From Bidens hawaiensis (taxonomy: Eukaryota > Streptophyta > Magnoliopsida > Asterales > Asteraceae), in NCBI GenBank assembly GCA_021521415.1, contig JAIQDT010000226.1, positions 124,001-188,000 of the forward strand: DNA of 64,000 bases, in the 5' to 3' direction. Shown piece by piece: positions 1 through 10,714 of this stretch (its first letter is position 1; every line of letters starts with the position of its first letter). Below the pieces are notes generated by a model. That model made no database searches. It had not been told where the DNA came from and worked only from the letters and a program-made list of their open reading frames with translations. Made by a program: the position numbers and the translations under genes.

Positions 1-1692
1 ACATCACGATTGCTCAAAATTAGTCGGTTACCTCAGATTGATGGACATATCCTCGGATATGTTTTGGTCCTCGTTTCTACTTAGAGAGTGAGGGTCGCCA
101 TTAACCAGATGACTGAAAGTGACCGGGGCGATTATGATGTGTTTTCTTTTTGTCGCTGAAAATTAGTCGGTCATACATAGTTAGAAGGACACATACTTGT
201 ATGTGGTCGGTCCAGTTGATCCATTGGATCATCAGGATTGCCGTTTACCTGAAGACTTTAACGTGATCGGGGTGACTGAAGTCAAAATTTTTTTTTAGGG
301 AAATTAAATTACTTTTCAAGTCTAATACTTCGTAAGAAGTTCTTTGCTATGTTTAACAGAAAATTGATCCAACCTTGGAAAATGATATATATACTAACTT
401 TGTGTGCTTAACTGTTGAAGTTATTAGGCTTAAAAGGCTTTAGGACAATCATTGTATGTCATGGTAACTTTTTATGGTTCGTAAAAGTAGATGTGATACA
501 AATTAAAGTTTACTTGATTTTATGTGGAAACTACTTAAGAGTTTTGCGTGTCTTCATGTATATCTTTCCGAATGATAGGCAGAAAAGTGATTACCCAGTC
601 ATACACGAGCCCGTAAGTGTTCTGATTCCCGTGAAGAAAGCGTTTCAAGACACTGCAGTGATCCAGATTCGGGACTTGCAGTTAATTATTACTCTGAAGT
701 CTATAAGTATGTTTAAAAAAAAAAATAGTACTTATGAAGTTATTGTAACATTAGAGAGTTCAAGATATCGAGACTTCTCAATCATGGAGTAAGAATGAAT
801 ACGGGATCCAGACATAGAATACTTACAAATTAATCAGACACTATGGGTCGAAGTCAATTCGGGGTGACTTGGGGAAAGCCAAATACGCTTTGAGGATAGA
901 TAGGAGGCATCAATATTTCTGAGTAGTTGCCCACTTAAATTTTAAGGATTAATTGAACCTAACTCGTATCACAGAAACGATGAAAACCATCTTAAGTATA
1001 TTACCTGCTTACAACCTGTCTCTATATGTCATAATACAGCTAAAAACGGATCTATGTAACAGTCACGTAGTTAGTATGATTCCTGTTGGGATCTTTTCTA
1101 AAACGTGGTGTTCCTGACTAGACTGAAATTTGATCCCTTATTTGTTAAATTTTTATAAGTTTTTCCTATTTTTGTAGTTGTATTATTTTATAACTGGTTA
1201 CTTAGACATGATCATATTTGTTTAACTCTTTTTGGAAGTTTCAAATGTTAATTGCAAAATGTTCAAACTTAAAGGTTTGATTTTGAAATTATAGGCGAAG
1301 TTCTTGAATCAGGCGAACTTATGCTTAACTTCGCCTAGGCGAAGTTATCCGTAACTTCGCCTGAACTACACTGACCCTATATAAGGTTTTTTAAACAGTG
1401 ATTTTCATTATTTTCAAAGTATCAGCGAACTTAAGCTCCGAATTTTCCGGCGAACTTAAGAATTCTCCGGCGAACTTGTTTTCTATTCCGATTTCGATCT
1501 TCGTTTCCAGTTTCGATTATCACTTGAGGGTACTTGTTGTCGATATACATCACTAACATGTTCATTCATAGACGTTTTTACCCAGTTCGAGACCTCGGGT
1601 CGTCGGACCTTCAAAACCGAGTTTTTTTTCAAACTTGTGTTACGTGTTCATGGACGAACTTTTCGTCTTAATAACATTATTATGTTGTGTTC
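1..1692 (+). other. Post-pol noncoding region of A'
   Basis: No credible gene is present. It holds two roughly 110-bp direct copies of a module (about 10-150 and 160-290), each with AAAATTAGTCGGT, a GGTCC block and a GCC-TT-ACC block. Then comes the cross-family conserved block around 840-1140 (GGTCGAAGTCAATTCGGGGTGA through TGAAATTTGATC). Copies of the A-family GCGAAGTT/GCGAACTT motif lie at 1290-1375 and 1430-1480. The sequence aligns by eye with 17034-18730 of element A over its whole length. Confidence 0.8.
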
Positions 1693-2637
1693 ATGATCGA
1701 TGCGCTGAAGGAACTTGATGATGACATGTTCAGCGACGATGTATTATTTGATGAAGATGTTCTGCCAATCAGTGAGATTGAAAAGATTGGTGCAGAAATT
1801 ATTGTTGAGGATGTGATAGAGGAAGGAGAGATTGTATAAGAAAATGTCGAACACGAGATCCCTGAGGTTGAGAAAGCCGATGTGAGGGCTGAGATGGATG
1901 AGACTACTGAGTGGGAGGAGCAGCCTAGGTGGAAGGAAGGCTGTGCTCATTGGTTTATCAAGACCAAGAAGCCTGCTGTTCCAGCCATGTTCAAGAAGAG
2001 CTATAACATTAAAGGCTATGCTGAGGCGAAGAAGGGGATAATCTGTTGGATTTATGATGAACAGATCAAGTTATTTGTGGTAAAACGCTATGATGGCATT
2101 CAATACTTCAGGAGAATGTTGAGATCTCTCAACACGTTGCCAGAATGCGAGGTGAAAGATTTGGGCAGATTAGGCCTGATAAACAGAAGTAACAACAATA
2201 TGGCAAGAATGATTGAGAAGATTGTGTGGAAAGAAGGCGTAAAAGAAAAGAAGTTTGAACTATTAAAGCCTCAGAAAGGGAAGTTAGTGGAAGATAAAGA
2301 GAGGGGATTGAGAGCAGATGGCAAGCCATGGATGGTGATGAAGTACAAGCCGATCCGATGCATCAAGGAGGTTCCAATGAAGAATATGCCTCAAGATGTG
2401 TTGAAGAATCTAAAATGGTGGTACGTTGATTGCCAGACTGCTGAAGCCGTGATGGAAGACGAAGATGAACAAGAAGTGCTGAGGGTGTATGACCCGATGC
2501 ATCTTGTTAACTTATCGAAAGCTGATTTGCAAGCGTTGAACGAAAAGAAAATATTCTATATTCCTGCTTGGAAGGATGAAGCAAGGAAATATCAGCGAGT
2601 AGTCACGGTGTGTGTTAGAGAAGGAGTGCACGCATGA
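1693..2637 (+). pseudogene. ORF3 C-terminal domain of A' (decayed)
   Basis: The frame opens at ATG 1693, is stopped by TAA at 1837-1839, and continues to TGA at 2635-2637. It matches element A's ORF3 C-terminus (about 20998-21942) almost codon for codon, including WWYVDC, AEAVMEDEDEQE, RVYDPMHLVNLS and FYIPAWK. The domain is rich in Lys, Glu and Trp and has no visible membrane segment or signal peptide. Most differences from A fall at third codon positions, which suggests that the protein was selected before these copies were made. The N-terminal part was lost in the 2.3-kb deletion. No function is known to me for this domain; it is not a gag, protease, integrase, RT or RNase H. Confidence 0.8.
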
Positions 2638-2690
2638 AGATACAGGATTACAAGACAAGAGCTGAAAGATCAAGATATGAAGCTACTGCC

Positions 2691-2699
2691 AAGGGGGAG
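2691..2699 (+). promoter_or_regulatory. Polypurine tract of A'
   Basis: AAGGGGGAG lies 2 bp upstream of the 3' LTR and is identical to the tract of element A at 22012-22020. It would prime plus-strand DNA synthesis. Confidence 0.85.
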
Positions 2700-2701
2700 T
2701 C

Positions 2702-3169
2702 TGTTGGTGCATAGATGTCAGTAGTTCATATGTATAAAGTCTGTAATCGAGTCTGTAATATTGTTTATGTAATTGTTTGTGTAACAGCGAAGTTGTTGAC
2801 AAGTTCGCTTAGGCGAACTTGTTAACCAAGCGAAGTTGTTGACAAGTTCGCCTAGGCGAACTTGTTCAACGAGCGAAGTTATTGACAACTTCGCCTGTGG
2901 CGAAGTTGTCGTGTATTTAAGTAAACCTACGGGTTACTGTTTCGTTTTTGGTCATTTTAGGTTTTGGTTGATCGAGTTCAGTTACGTGTGAGTCTATTGA
3001 CGTGAGTCTGTAAGCATCTCTGTTTGAGTTATCAATATAACGTGTGGTTGTTCGTATTGTGTGTACGTGTGTTCGTGAGCTAATATTCTACGTCCGTAAC
3101 GATCTACACAGGGATTCCGCACCTGTGTATATCGGGATATCTCGTGTAAGATCCGTCCAGGAACCTACA
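2702..3169 (+). repeat. 3' LTR of A'
   Basis: 468 bp, starting TGTTGG and ending CCTACA. It is homologous to the 469-bp LTRs of element A but clearly diverged. It keeps the GTTCGCCTAGGCGAAC palindrome and the GACAACTTCGCC/GGCGAAGTTGTC inverted pair just upstream of TATTTAAG. Confidence 0.92.
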
Positions 3170-5271
3170 AAAGTGAATATCCATTCATACACGAGACCGT
3201 TGGTATTTGGTCCCCAAAATGAAGTGTTTATTTGAGAATGACAAAGAACACAAGTGAACAAAACGCACTGATTATACAACATATTGTTGATATATACGTT
3301 CAGAATCTTTTGTTAACAATAAAATAAAATAAAAAATAAAATATATAAAATATATATATTATACATATATATATATATATATCATAAGTTATGTCATTAA
3401 AAAGTTTTACCAAATATCAAGGGGTCGGAGTCAATTCGGGGTGATCTGGAGAAAGCCAAATAACTCATTAGAATAGATATGGAGCATCAGAAAGCAATAT
3501 GTGTTATCCATTAGTATTATGCATCTTAAATTAACCTTAATCATATCACCAAAGAAATGAAATTCATGCTAAGTCTAGACATGCTGTTAAACTGTCTAAT
3601 CTGTCATAATAATGCTGAGAATGAATTATTGAGAAGAAACTTAGTCAATATGATCCCATGTTGAGATCTTTTCATAATGAGTAAGAAAATGATTTGAAAG
3701 GAAAAATAACTGAAATTTGATCTCTTAATGCACCATTTGTTCTTAAACAATGATCTTTAATGATAAAAATGTTTAAAATATTGTTTAAGAAAAAAAGTGT
3801 AGCATTTTACCTTCAAAAGGTCTGAATATACATTTTTGAGTAAGGTTTGATGATTTTCAACCTCTTCGAGTAAATTTAGATGTTTTTGTCTAAGTTTATC
3901 CTTTTCGAGCATGCCTTGATATTTTACATAATTTCGGGTAGACTTCACTATTTTACTTGAAGTTTATCTTTTCTAGCAAGCTTGTTATTTGATAAGTTAG
4001 AATATGATGTTACTATAAAGCTTTTATATAGTTTATACTTTCTAGCGTACTTTTTTGTTTTGATTGAAAGTACAACTGTTTCTAGCAAGCTATTTGAATA
4101 TGTTTGATTACGCAATTTCTAGCAAGCTTTGATGATTTCAGAACTTTCTAGCAAGCTTTGGGATTGAAAGTACAACTGCTTCTAGCAAGCTATTTGAAAG
4201 TACAACTGTCACTGGTTGTTTAGGTCATTATAGCAAGCTTTGTGATTGAACATGCTACTTCTAGCAAGCTTTAATGTTTTTGAACCCTCTACCACACTTA
4301 GGTGTTTTGATTGTCTGTCTTAACTCATTCTAGCAAGCTTTGTGATTATGTGTTAATTGTGAATATGCCTAGAATACTTATTACGGGTAAACTTTGATGT
4401 TTTAACTGTTATAAGTTCTTGTCTAGCATAGTTTATGGTTGTAAATGGGATTCTTTAAAATTAGAAGTCTTTTTAGGAAACCCTTGTTTACCGGGCACAC
4501 TCTATGTTTCATGCACACTTTGAAATTTTCAAGTGTTTTCCTAACATTCTTGGTAATTTCAAAAAAACATTACTTTTTGAGTACACTTTGTGTTTAGAGA
4601 TCCTCTCTAGCACAATTTGAATTCTTAAAGTGTTTTCGAGCATACTTTTCTTCAAGGTATACTTGAATGATTATTTGTGAACTGTTTATCTATTTCGGGT
4701 AAGGTTTGTGACATTCAGATATTCGAGCAATGTTGATAACTATAAATATGTCTAAGTTATTATTTTGGGACTTTTAATTGATTCCTAGCAAGGTTGCCTA
4801 TTTGATAATTTATAACTTGATTATTTGTCTTGTGATTTATTTCTTGAGAAATCTAGTATTTCGAGTAAGCTTCCTTCATTTTATTACTTAGGTTTATTTC
4901 TATCTAACTTATTATTTATGAATTAACTCTGGAACGAGAAAACTTAAATGACTAAACTTTCCAAGTAAGGTTTACAACAATATCCTTTAACGAGCAAGGT
5001 TTTAAATAGGAAAACTTTATCGAGCAAGGTTTTGTAAAGAAAGATATTTCCTTAAAACATTTTATATGTTTAACAGCTATTACTCACTAAATGACAAAAA
5101 ACAGATAAAACCCACTTTCAGAAAGGTATAAGAAAAGGAGTTAGAGAAATGTTTCACATTATTCACTTCTCTCTCCTTCCACTACAGTACACTTGCTCTC
5201 GTTCCAGAAAAACCAAAAGTTTCATCCAAATTTTCCTAACCCTAATAAACCAGCCCGCATATTCCGACTCG
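3170..5271 (+). other. Post-pol noncoding region of B
   Basis: No gene is seen. 3170-3240 matches the ACACGAG segment of A. 3330-3383 is an A/T-rich microsatellite with an (AT)n run. 3420-3725 is the cross-family conserved block (GGTCGGAGTCAATTCGGGGTGA, AGAAAGCCAAAT, GATCCCATG, GAAATTTGATC). 3960-5050 is the AGCAAGCTTTG motif array. The end near 5240-5271 carries a splice-donor-like site. Confidence 0.7.
3960..5045 (+). repeat. Interspersed TTCTAGCAAGCTTTG-type motif array
   Basis: More than a dozen irregularly spaced copies of a short motif are present, for example TTTCTAGCAAGCTTTGATG near 4129, TTCTAGCAAGCTATTTG near 4081 and 4181, and CGAGCAAGGTTTT near 4993 and 5021. Spacing varies from about 20 to 120 bp, so this is neither a tandem satellite nor a CRISPR array. 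The same motif type recurs at the matching place in E (28080-28660) and C (61860-62760), and in the B and C LTRs. Confidence 0.75.
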
Positions 5272-5499
5272 GTAAGAATCAACTGATTGTTTTCCGATAC
5301 CGATCATACGAATTTGGGCAGTTAATTTTCATATTAACTAACTATCTGTTTTATATGTAGGTTATTAATTTGTCGAAGCACGGGTTCATAAAGACATTTC
5401 TTCTCTTTACTTCTTCAAATTGTAACTTAAAACTATTCAAAGTTATGAACTTCATAACTAATTTTTACTTTGAATGTGTTCTTGTTTATCTTTGTACAG
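5272..5499 (+). other. Putative intron upstream of B ORF3
   Basis: The donor is CTCG|GTAAGAATC at 5272 and the acceptor TTTGTACAG ends at 5499, giving 228 bp, pyrimidine/T-rich before the acceptor. ATG of ORF3 follows 2 bp later. Element C has the same pair of sites 223 bp apart (61591 to 61369, minus strand). Splicing is inferred from sequence only. Confidence 0.5.
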
Positions 5500-5501
5500 A
5501 T

Positions 5502-8500
5502 ATGGTGGATGAACCGACATATCCGTTTAAGTAGAAGCACAATATGTGCACTTTATTACAAGTGACTCCGGAAACGAAGAGGTGGAACACATGATTAGAT
5601 GGCTCAAATAGTCTAATCTTCGATTCTCCTTGACAGAGTGCCTTATGATATACGGAAACAAATACTTGGATTTCTGGCGCTCAGCCATAGTTTATGACGA
5701 TTAGAATGGTAGGCGATTGGAGGCTACCATGGCTAATCATGATATAAGGGTCACTGAAAGACTTATTCGAGCAAGTTTGCAATTACATGATGATGACCAT
5801 AACCCTATCCACTTCACTACTGAGCACTTACTGAAGATTTTTGGAAAACAATGGGTTATCAAGGGAATGTCCATAAGGGATAATTTCAGAAAGGAATGTT
5901 TCCAAACCTTTATAGGTTTCTAATTCATCATATTATTCAGGGGTTTGCTCCTAGGAAGGCTCGTGGACTCTTATGATCCATGATTTGGCGAATACAACCG
6001 TTGCTGTGGTCTATGATTTACCTTTCAATTTCTCAAGGATGATATTTGAAGGGATGGTGAGCATCTTGAGGAAGCCAAACAAAGAAAAATTCTTAGCTTA
6101 CCCAATATTTCTCCAGATTATTTTTAATCGTGTGTTACAAGACTTACCAACAATGGGGACCACTCATGTTCCACAAAATCCCAATGTTTATAAGAGAATT
6201 GCAAAATTGTCTAGCACTAGCCGGTTCAATCCAAGAACTGAGTTTGATATACTACCATGCCTAGTAAATCATGATGCGGCTATTATGCTAGTTCCAGAGT
6301 TGGCCTCTGAGGAGTAAGAGAGTGCAGATGAGGAGGATGATGACGATTCTGATTATTCTAATGATGATGATGATGATGATGGAGGCGAATGAGGTGATGG
6401 AGATGTTGAAGGAATTGTTGTTGAGAAAGTGGAAGCAAAGGCACATGTGGAGAACATACCTTTACCCACACCACCAGCCACACCATTACCCACACCACCT
6501 TCCCCACCACCACAACATGAAACATCTACCCAATCCCCACCCATCCAAACACCACCTACCCAAAGCCCACCTGAAACCCAAACCCAAACCATAAACCAAC
6601 CAATCCATCCATGAACCATATATACTACAAACTGTTCCAACTAATCTACTTAACCCAAACCTTAAAACAAGACCCAAACCAATCCATCCATGAACCATAT
6701 ATACTATAAACTGTTCCAACCAATCTACATAACTTTCCAAACACACCATACCAATCCCCTACCCACATGAAACCTTAAACCAACCAAACCAACCAACATT
6801 TACAATTACCCATACCAAATTCCTTCCACAACAAGCCATTAATCACTTACCATCTACAAGTACAGATACTTTTTAAAGCCCAAGACCACCCACTGTCCAA
6901 ACCAAACCCAAACCAATATCCCTGATTCATTCTCTGACTCACCAACTAATACCCCTCCCCATGGTGCTTAAGTGTTCAAATGGAATTTTGACCTTATTTG
7001 TAAAAACTATGAGTTGAGAGGAAAGAATGATGAATTGAGGAAGTAAAATGAAGATATGAGAGCACAGTTGGCCCAAGATTTGAAGCAAATTCAAAGCCTA
7101 TAGGCTGAGGATGAGAAGACCTCAGCTGTACCAAAACAGGTGGAGAATATTCCTATGACCACTGCTGCTGCTGATGTTCTTGATGAGGAGATGGTGAATG
7201 TAGAGGAGATTGTTGAAAATGCTCTAAGAACATTATTAAATATCTTTGGTGACAGTGATGATGATAGTGATAAGATGATGGCTGATAATGTTGGTTATGA
7301 GGGTGACAAGTCTGATATTGGTGAACATGAGTATTATACTGAGGATGTGCTAGAAAAGAAGGTTGACAAGGAAATGGTTGAGAAAGAGGTAGAGAAGGAG
7401 ATGGAAGTTGAAAATATGCAAACGCATGAAATTCTAACCACATAGGCCATAGAAACTGATGCTATTGGTAATGAGACATTGACTGAAGTGGTGATAGATA
7501 AAGGTGCAGCAACTGAGAAACTAGTTTTGACTGAACAAGAAATGCATAATGATAGTTCCAAGAAGGTTGTAGATGATGAAGAAATGAAAGATTTAATGGA
7601 TGAAATTAAAAATTTCCCTAACGAGTTTGAGGAGGAAAGAAGGAGGAAGGAGAAGGGAAAGTTTATTGCTGAAACTGTTGATACATAGGAGAAAATTATT
7701 GAAATTATAAATGATGAAGCTGACAAGCTGCCAAGAGGCAAGATGACATTATTTTTAAAACACTGGAAAGGGAGAGAATCGCCCAATCCATGACAGTTGA
7801 GGAGTTTGGTGAGCAGGAAACATTAATGGAACAAGCTCACAGAGCTCAAACTCTAAACCAATAAGGTGAATTGGAAAAGGAAGTGATTGAAGTGTTTATT
7901 AAGATGAAGCAAGCTGAAGAGGTGGATAACACCTTAGCACTTGTATAGAGCAAGTTCAATCAACCACAACATGCTCAACCTGAAGCCAAATCTTCAACCA
8001 CTGCTGAACCTACTGATGATGATTCACTTAAGCAGATGGTGCCTGATGAGGCTGGAGAATCAATAAAAAAGATTGCATCAAAGAAATGGGTGAAAAAGGT
8101 TGAAGTGGATATTGAAAATAATCCTCCTGGTGAGTAGAGTTATGATGAGGAGCCCAAGGGTAAATTTGGAAATATTTAAAAAGAAAAAGAAGCAAGTCTG
8201 GTTAGAAGAGTGATAATGAAGAAGAACCTAAGAGAAGAAGGACTAATAAGGTTGATATGCCGGAGTATACTGTTGAAAGTCCAATTCATACTTATGTTGA
8301 TGATGTCCCACTACAAAGTATTATTACCGAATTTGAACCAGATCAGAATGAACCAAGAATAGAAGCACTGGATGATTCAACTGAAAAAGGTGATAGTACT
8401 GAAGTTGATTATAATACGGATGATGACAATGACAATAATGGTGAGAAAACTTTTGATGCTGAAATATTATCTCCCCACAAGTTGAAATGACTGATGTACA

Positions 8501-10045
8501 GAGGGATAACATACTGTAGAGCTTGGAAAATGCAAGTAGGAATAATCCTTTGGTTGTTAGCCTGATGAGGCATGGGTGCGGATTTTAAACTTTGGATCCT
8601 TTATCTGATGAGGATTTGCAAAGACTAGTGGATTAAGAGGCTTTTGAAATTAAGAAGAGGATGGAGAAGAAGAAGAAGAACAGAGATTCCTTGAGATACA
8701 CCAACTGTTTGAGATTGCACGGATTGTCTGATAAGGACTTAAGAACGATGAGTTTCGACGCCCTAGAGGAACACCATAACATGAACATGGAAAGGGTGAA
8801 TAAGGAGGAATAAGAAAAACTTGCAAGGGAGGCAAAGCAAACTGAAAAGATTGATGAGTTAATGAAGATGTATGGATGAAAGTGTAAGTACTTAATTGAC
8901 AAAGGGATGTCATTGGAATTGGTGAATAGCCTGTCAAAAGAAAAAGTTGAATCCCATTTCAGGAAACTATCTATGAAAGATCAACCAGTCAAATCTGTAA
9001 CACGACCAAGAATTGTGACATTGGCTGAGAAGAATAAAATTAAGAAAAAGAAGAGATGGGAAGATGAGCAGTTGTGATAGCTGGATAGGCTGATGGAGGC
9101 TAAGGGGAAATTAAATGAAAGTCAAGGTATGAGCATAAATGGAAAACTAAATTTTTACCTTTCTGAACTTGAAAAAGATGATCAAGAGAGACCTCAAGCT
9201 TCAAAAACTGCTAAAGTCCCTATCATTGTTCAAGTTAAACCTGAACAAGTTGAACATAGAGATCCATGGGATGATGAAGAAAGGATCAAGACACTAAAAG
9301 GGATAATGTTGAGCTAAAGGGATGAATGATAATATGTTTGATCAGCTGGAAAATGCTCAATTGAAGCAGTTGTTCTATGAAATAAAGGATGAATCGGAAA
9401 AACTTGAAGCAGAGCAGAGGAATCCAAGGAATTTTGAAGCTGGACGAAGTGGGGTGAGGTTTGTACCTGCTGGTCAGCTTGGTGATGAAAGAATATTGAC
9501 GATGATTGAAAGGCTAGCAAGAGAAGGGGTGAAAACTTTCTGGATCTGATGGCTATACCTGTGGAGATGGTGATCTCCATGTACATGAATAGATTTAGGG
9601 TGTTGAGGGCCACAAAACCCAAAAAGGTTGTTCCATCTAGGCCCTCAGCTTAAAGAGCACAGATTTCAACATCAAGAATAGCTCCACAAAGACAAGAGAG
9701 GCCAACAACTGATGTGGACATGCCCTAGAAACTGTTCTATGATTCTGTGTCTCAAACTCTGAAGGTAGTGATGAAGAGTGGAGAATTGAAGGAGATAATT
9801 TTTAAAGATGATTTTGCTAATTTCAAGGAAGAACAACTGGAAGAGATGGAAAGTCTGGAATTATATGACTATCACAACAGAAATAGACTTGCAGGTAGGC
9901 AGCAAAACGAGCTGTCTAAATATCTCAAAAATGAAGCAGGGATGGGATTCCCCTTGTTGAACAAAAAGAACATGAGAAGGCCAGGAGAGCCAAGAGGTTA
10001 AGTGACATCAAACATGCTGAATTTGGCTATATCTCAAAAGTAAGA
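5502..10045 (+). pseudogene. ORF3 of B, N-terminal and middle part (decayed)
   Basis: ATG at 5502 follows the acceptor-like CAG|AT. The N-terminal domain is visible in pieces: VTERLIRASLQL (about 5750), then FSRMIFEGMV and AYPIFLQIIFN (about 6030-6130), the same domain as in A (about 19700-19820) and C (about 60650-60750). After that come a Pro/Thr/His-rich stretch (6440-6950), long acidic and Lys/Glu-rich coiled-coil-like stretches (7020-9300), and a C-terminal segment (9747-10001) matching C near 56850-56700. Numerous stops and frameshifts make it non-coding today. Element A is inserted at 10045/10046, and the reading continues at 22497. Function unknown; it occupies the place of the so-called env-like ORF of some Copia elements but shows no transmembrane segment. 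Confidence 0.75.
10041..10045 (+). repeat. Left target-site duplication of A (TAAGA)
   Basis: TAAGA directly before the 5' LTR; an identical copy lies at 22492-22496 after the 3' LTR. Confidence 0.95.
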
Positions 10046-10514
10046 TGTTGGTACATAAATGTCAGTAGTTCATAGTCTAGCGTTTGTAATCGAGTCTGTA
10101 ATGTAATTATGTTTAAGTTTATGTTTATGTATGTAAGCGATGTTATCAACAAGTTCACTTAGGCGAACTTGTTGAACAAGCGAAGTTGTTGACAAGTTCG
10201 CCTAGGCGAACTTGTTCAACGAGCGAAGTTACAGACAACTTCGCCTGAGGCGAAGTTGTCGTGTATTTAAGTAACCTACGGGTTTACGTGAAAGTGGTTG
10301 GTCAGTTAGTGTTTTGGTTGTTCACGTGTAATCCAGTAGTTCAGTGAACGTGTCGAGAGTCTGTAATAGACGTGTTTCATGTTATAATACATAACTTGTT
10401 CGTTTGTATCGCGTGTGTTTGTTATTAGTATTCTACGCTCGTATCTACCCACGCAGGGATTCCGCACCTGCGTAGATAGCGATATCCCGTGTAAGATCCG
10501 TCCGGGAACCTACA
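10046..10514 (+). repeat. 5' LTR of A
   Basis: 469 bp, TGTTGG to CCTACA, followed after 2 bp by the primer-binding site. Substitutions against the 3' LTR occur in the palindrome zone (CpG to CpA), near 10370-10395 and near the 3' end. Confidence 0.95.
10192..10271 (+). promoter_or_regulatory. LTR palindromes and TATA-like box of A
   Basis: 10192-10215 is a perfect 24-bp palindrome centred on CCTAGG. 10234-10260 is a perfect 27-bp inverted pair (13-bp arms, GACAACTTCGCCT on the left, single central G). TATTTAAG starts 4 bases after its end (10264-10271). A third imperfect copy lies at 10149-10174. The arrangement is kept in the 3' LTR (22169-22237) and in A'. Core-promoter function is inferred from position. 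Confidence 0.7.
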
Positions 10515-10516
10515 AT

Positions 10517-10528
10517 TGGTATCAGAGC
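10517..10528 (+). other. Primer-binding site of A (tRNA-iMet)
   Basis: TGGTATCAGAGC, the classic complement of the plant initiator tRNA-Met 3' end, two bases after the LTR. Confidence 0.95.
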
Positions 10529-10714
10529 TTTGGCTCGATTGTGTGGTTCGGGATTTCACGCGGGTGTAGAAAACGTCTCGTTTGACCTATTCGCGGGACG
10601 CGTTTTCGTTGATATTGTGTTATACTCACCTTATACAGTCATATTCAAGCCGTTACACCGACCGGAAACTGCAAAATCGTCAAAAACAGATCTGAATATT
10701 TTCAGTGTTCTTCG

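Larger units (their letters stand above)
1..3169 (+). mobile_element. Copia element A' (3' part, window-edge truncated)
   Basis: This is the 3' portion of a Ty1/copia element closely related to element A at 10046-22491. Positions 1-1690 match the post-pol noncoding region of A (17034 to about 18730), 1693-2637 match the C-terminal third of its ORF3, and 2702-3169 match its LTR. Its 5' LTR, gag and pol would lie left of the window. Compared with A, about 2.3 kb (equivalent to roughly 18735-20995, the N-terminal part of ORF3 and its upstream region) is missing. The flanking sequence after the LTR (from 3170) belongs to the post-pol region of element B, so A' is nested in B; the expected right-hand target duplication would be AAAGT (3170-3174). 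Confidence 0.9.

Noticed and set aside
415..792. 125-codon ORF in the A' post-pol region
   Set aside because: Not conserved as protein in A (shorter and shifted at 17544-17756); region conserved as DNA only.
3960..5045. CRISPR-like repeat array
   Set aside because: Motif is short, variable and irregularly spaced, and the context is a plant retrotransposon.
6322..6749. Several overlapping ORFs with His/Pro or Trp/Gly repeats
   Set aside because: Frames of a CCACC-type low-complexity tract in B's ORF3 linker, not separate genes.
7334..7786. 150-codon minus-strand ORF rich in Ser, Ile and Phe
   Set aside because: Antisense shadow of the acidic, repetitive ORF3 of B; low complexity explains its length.
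10515..10530. Fragment of a tRNA gene
   Set aside because: Only the 12-nt primer-binding match is present, right after an LTR; no cloverleaf.
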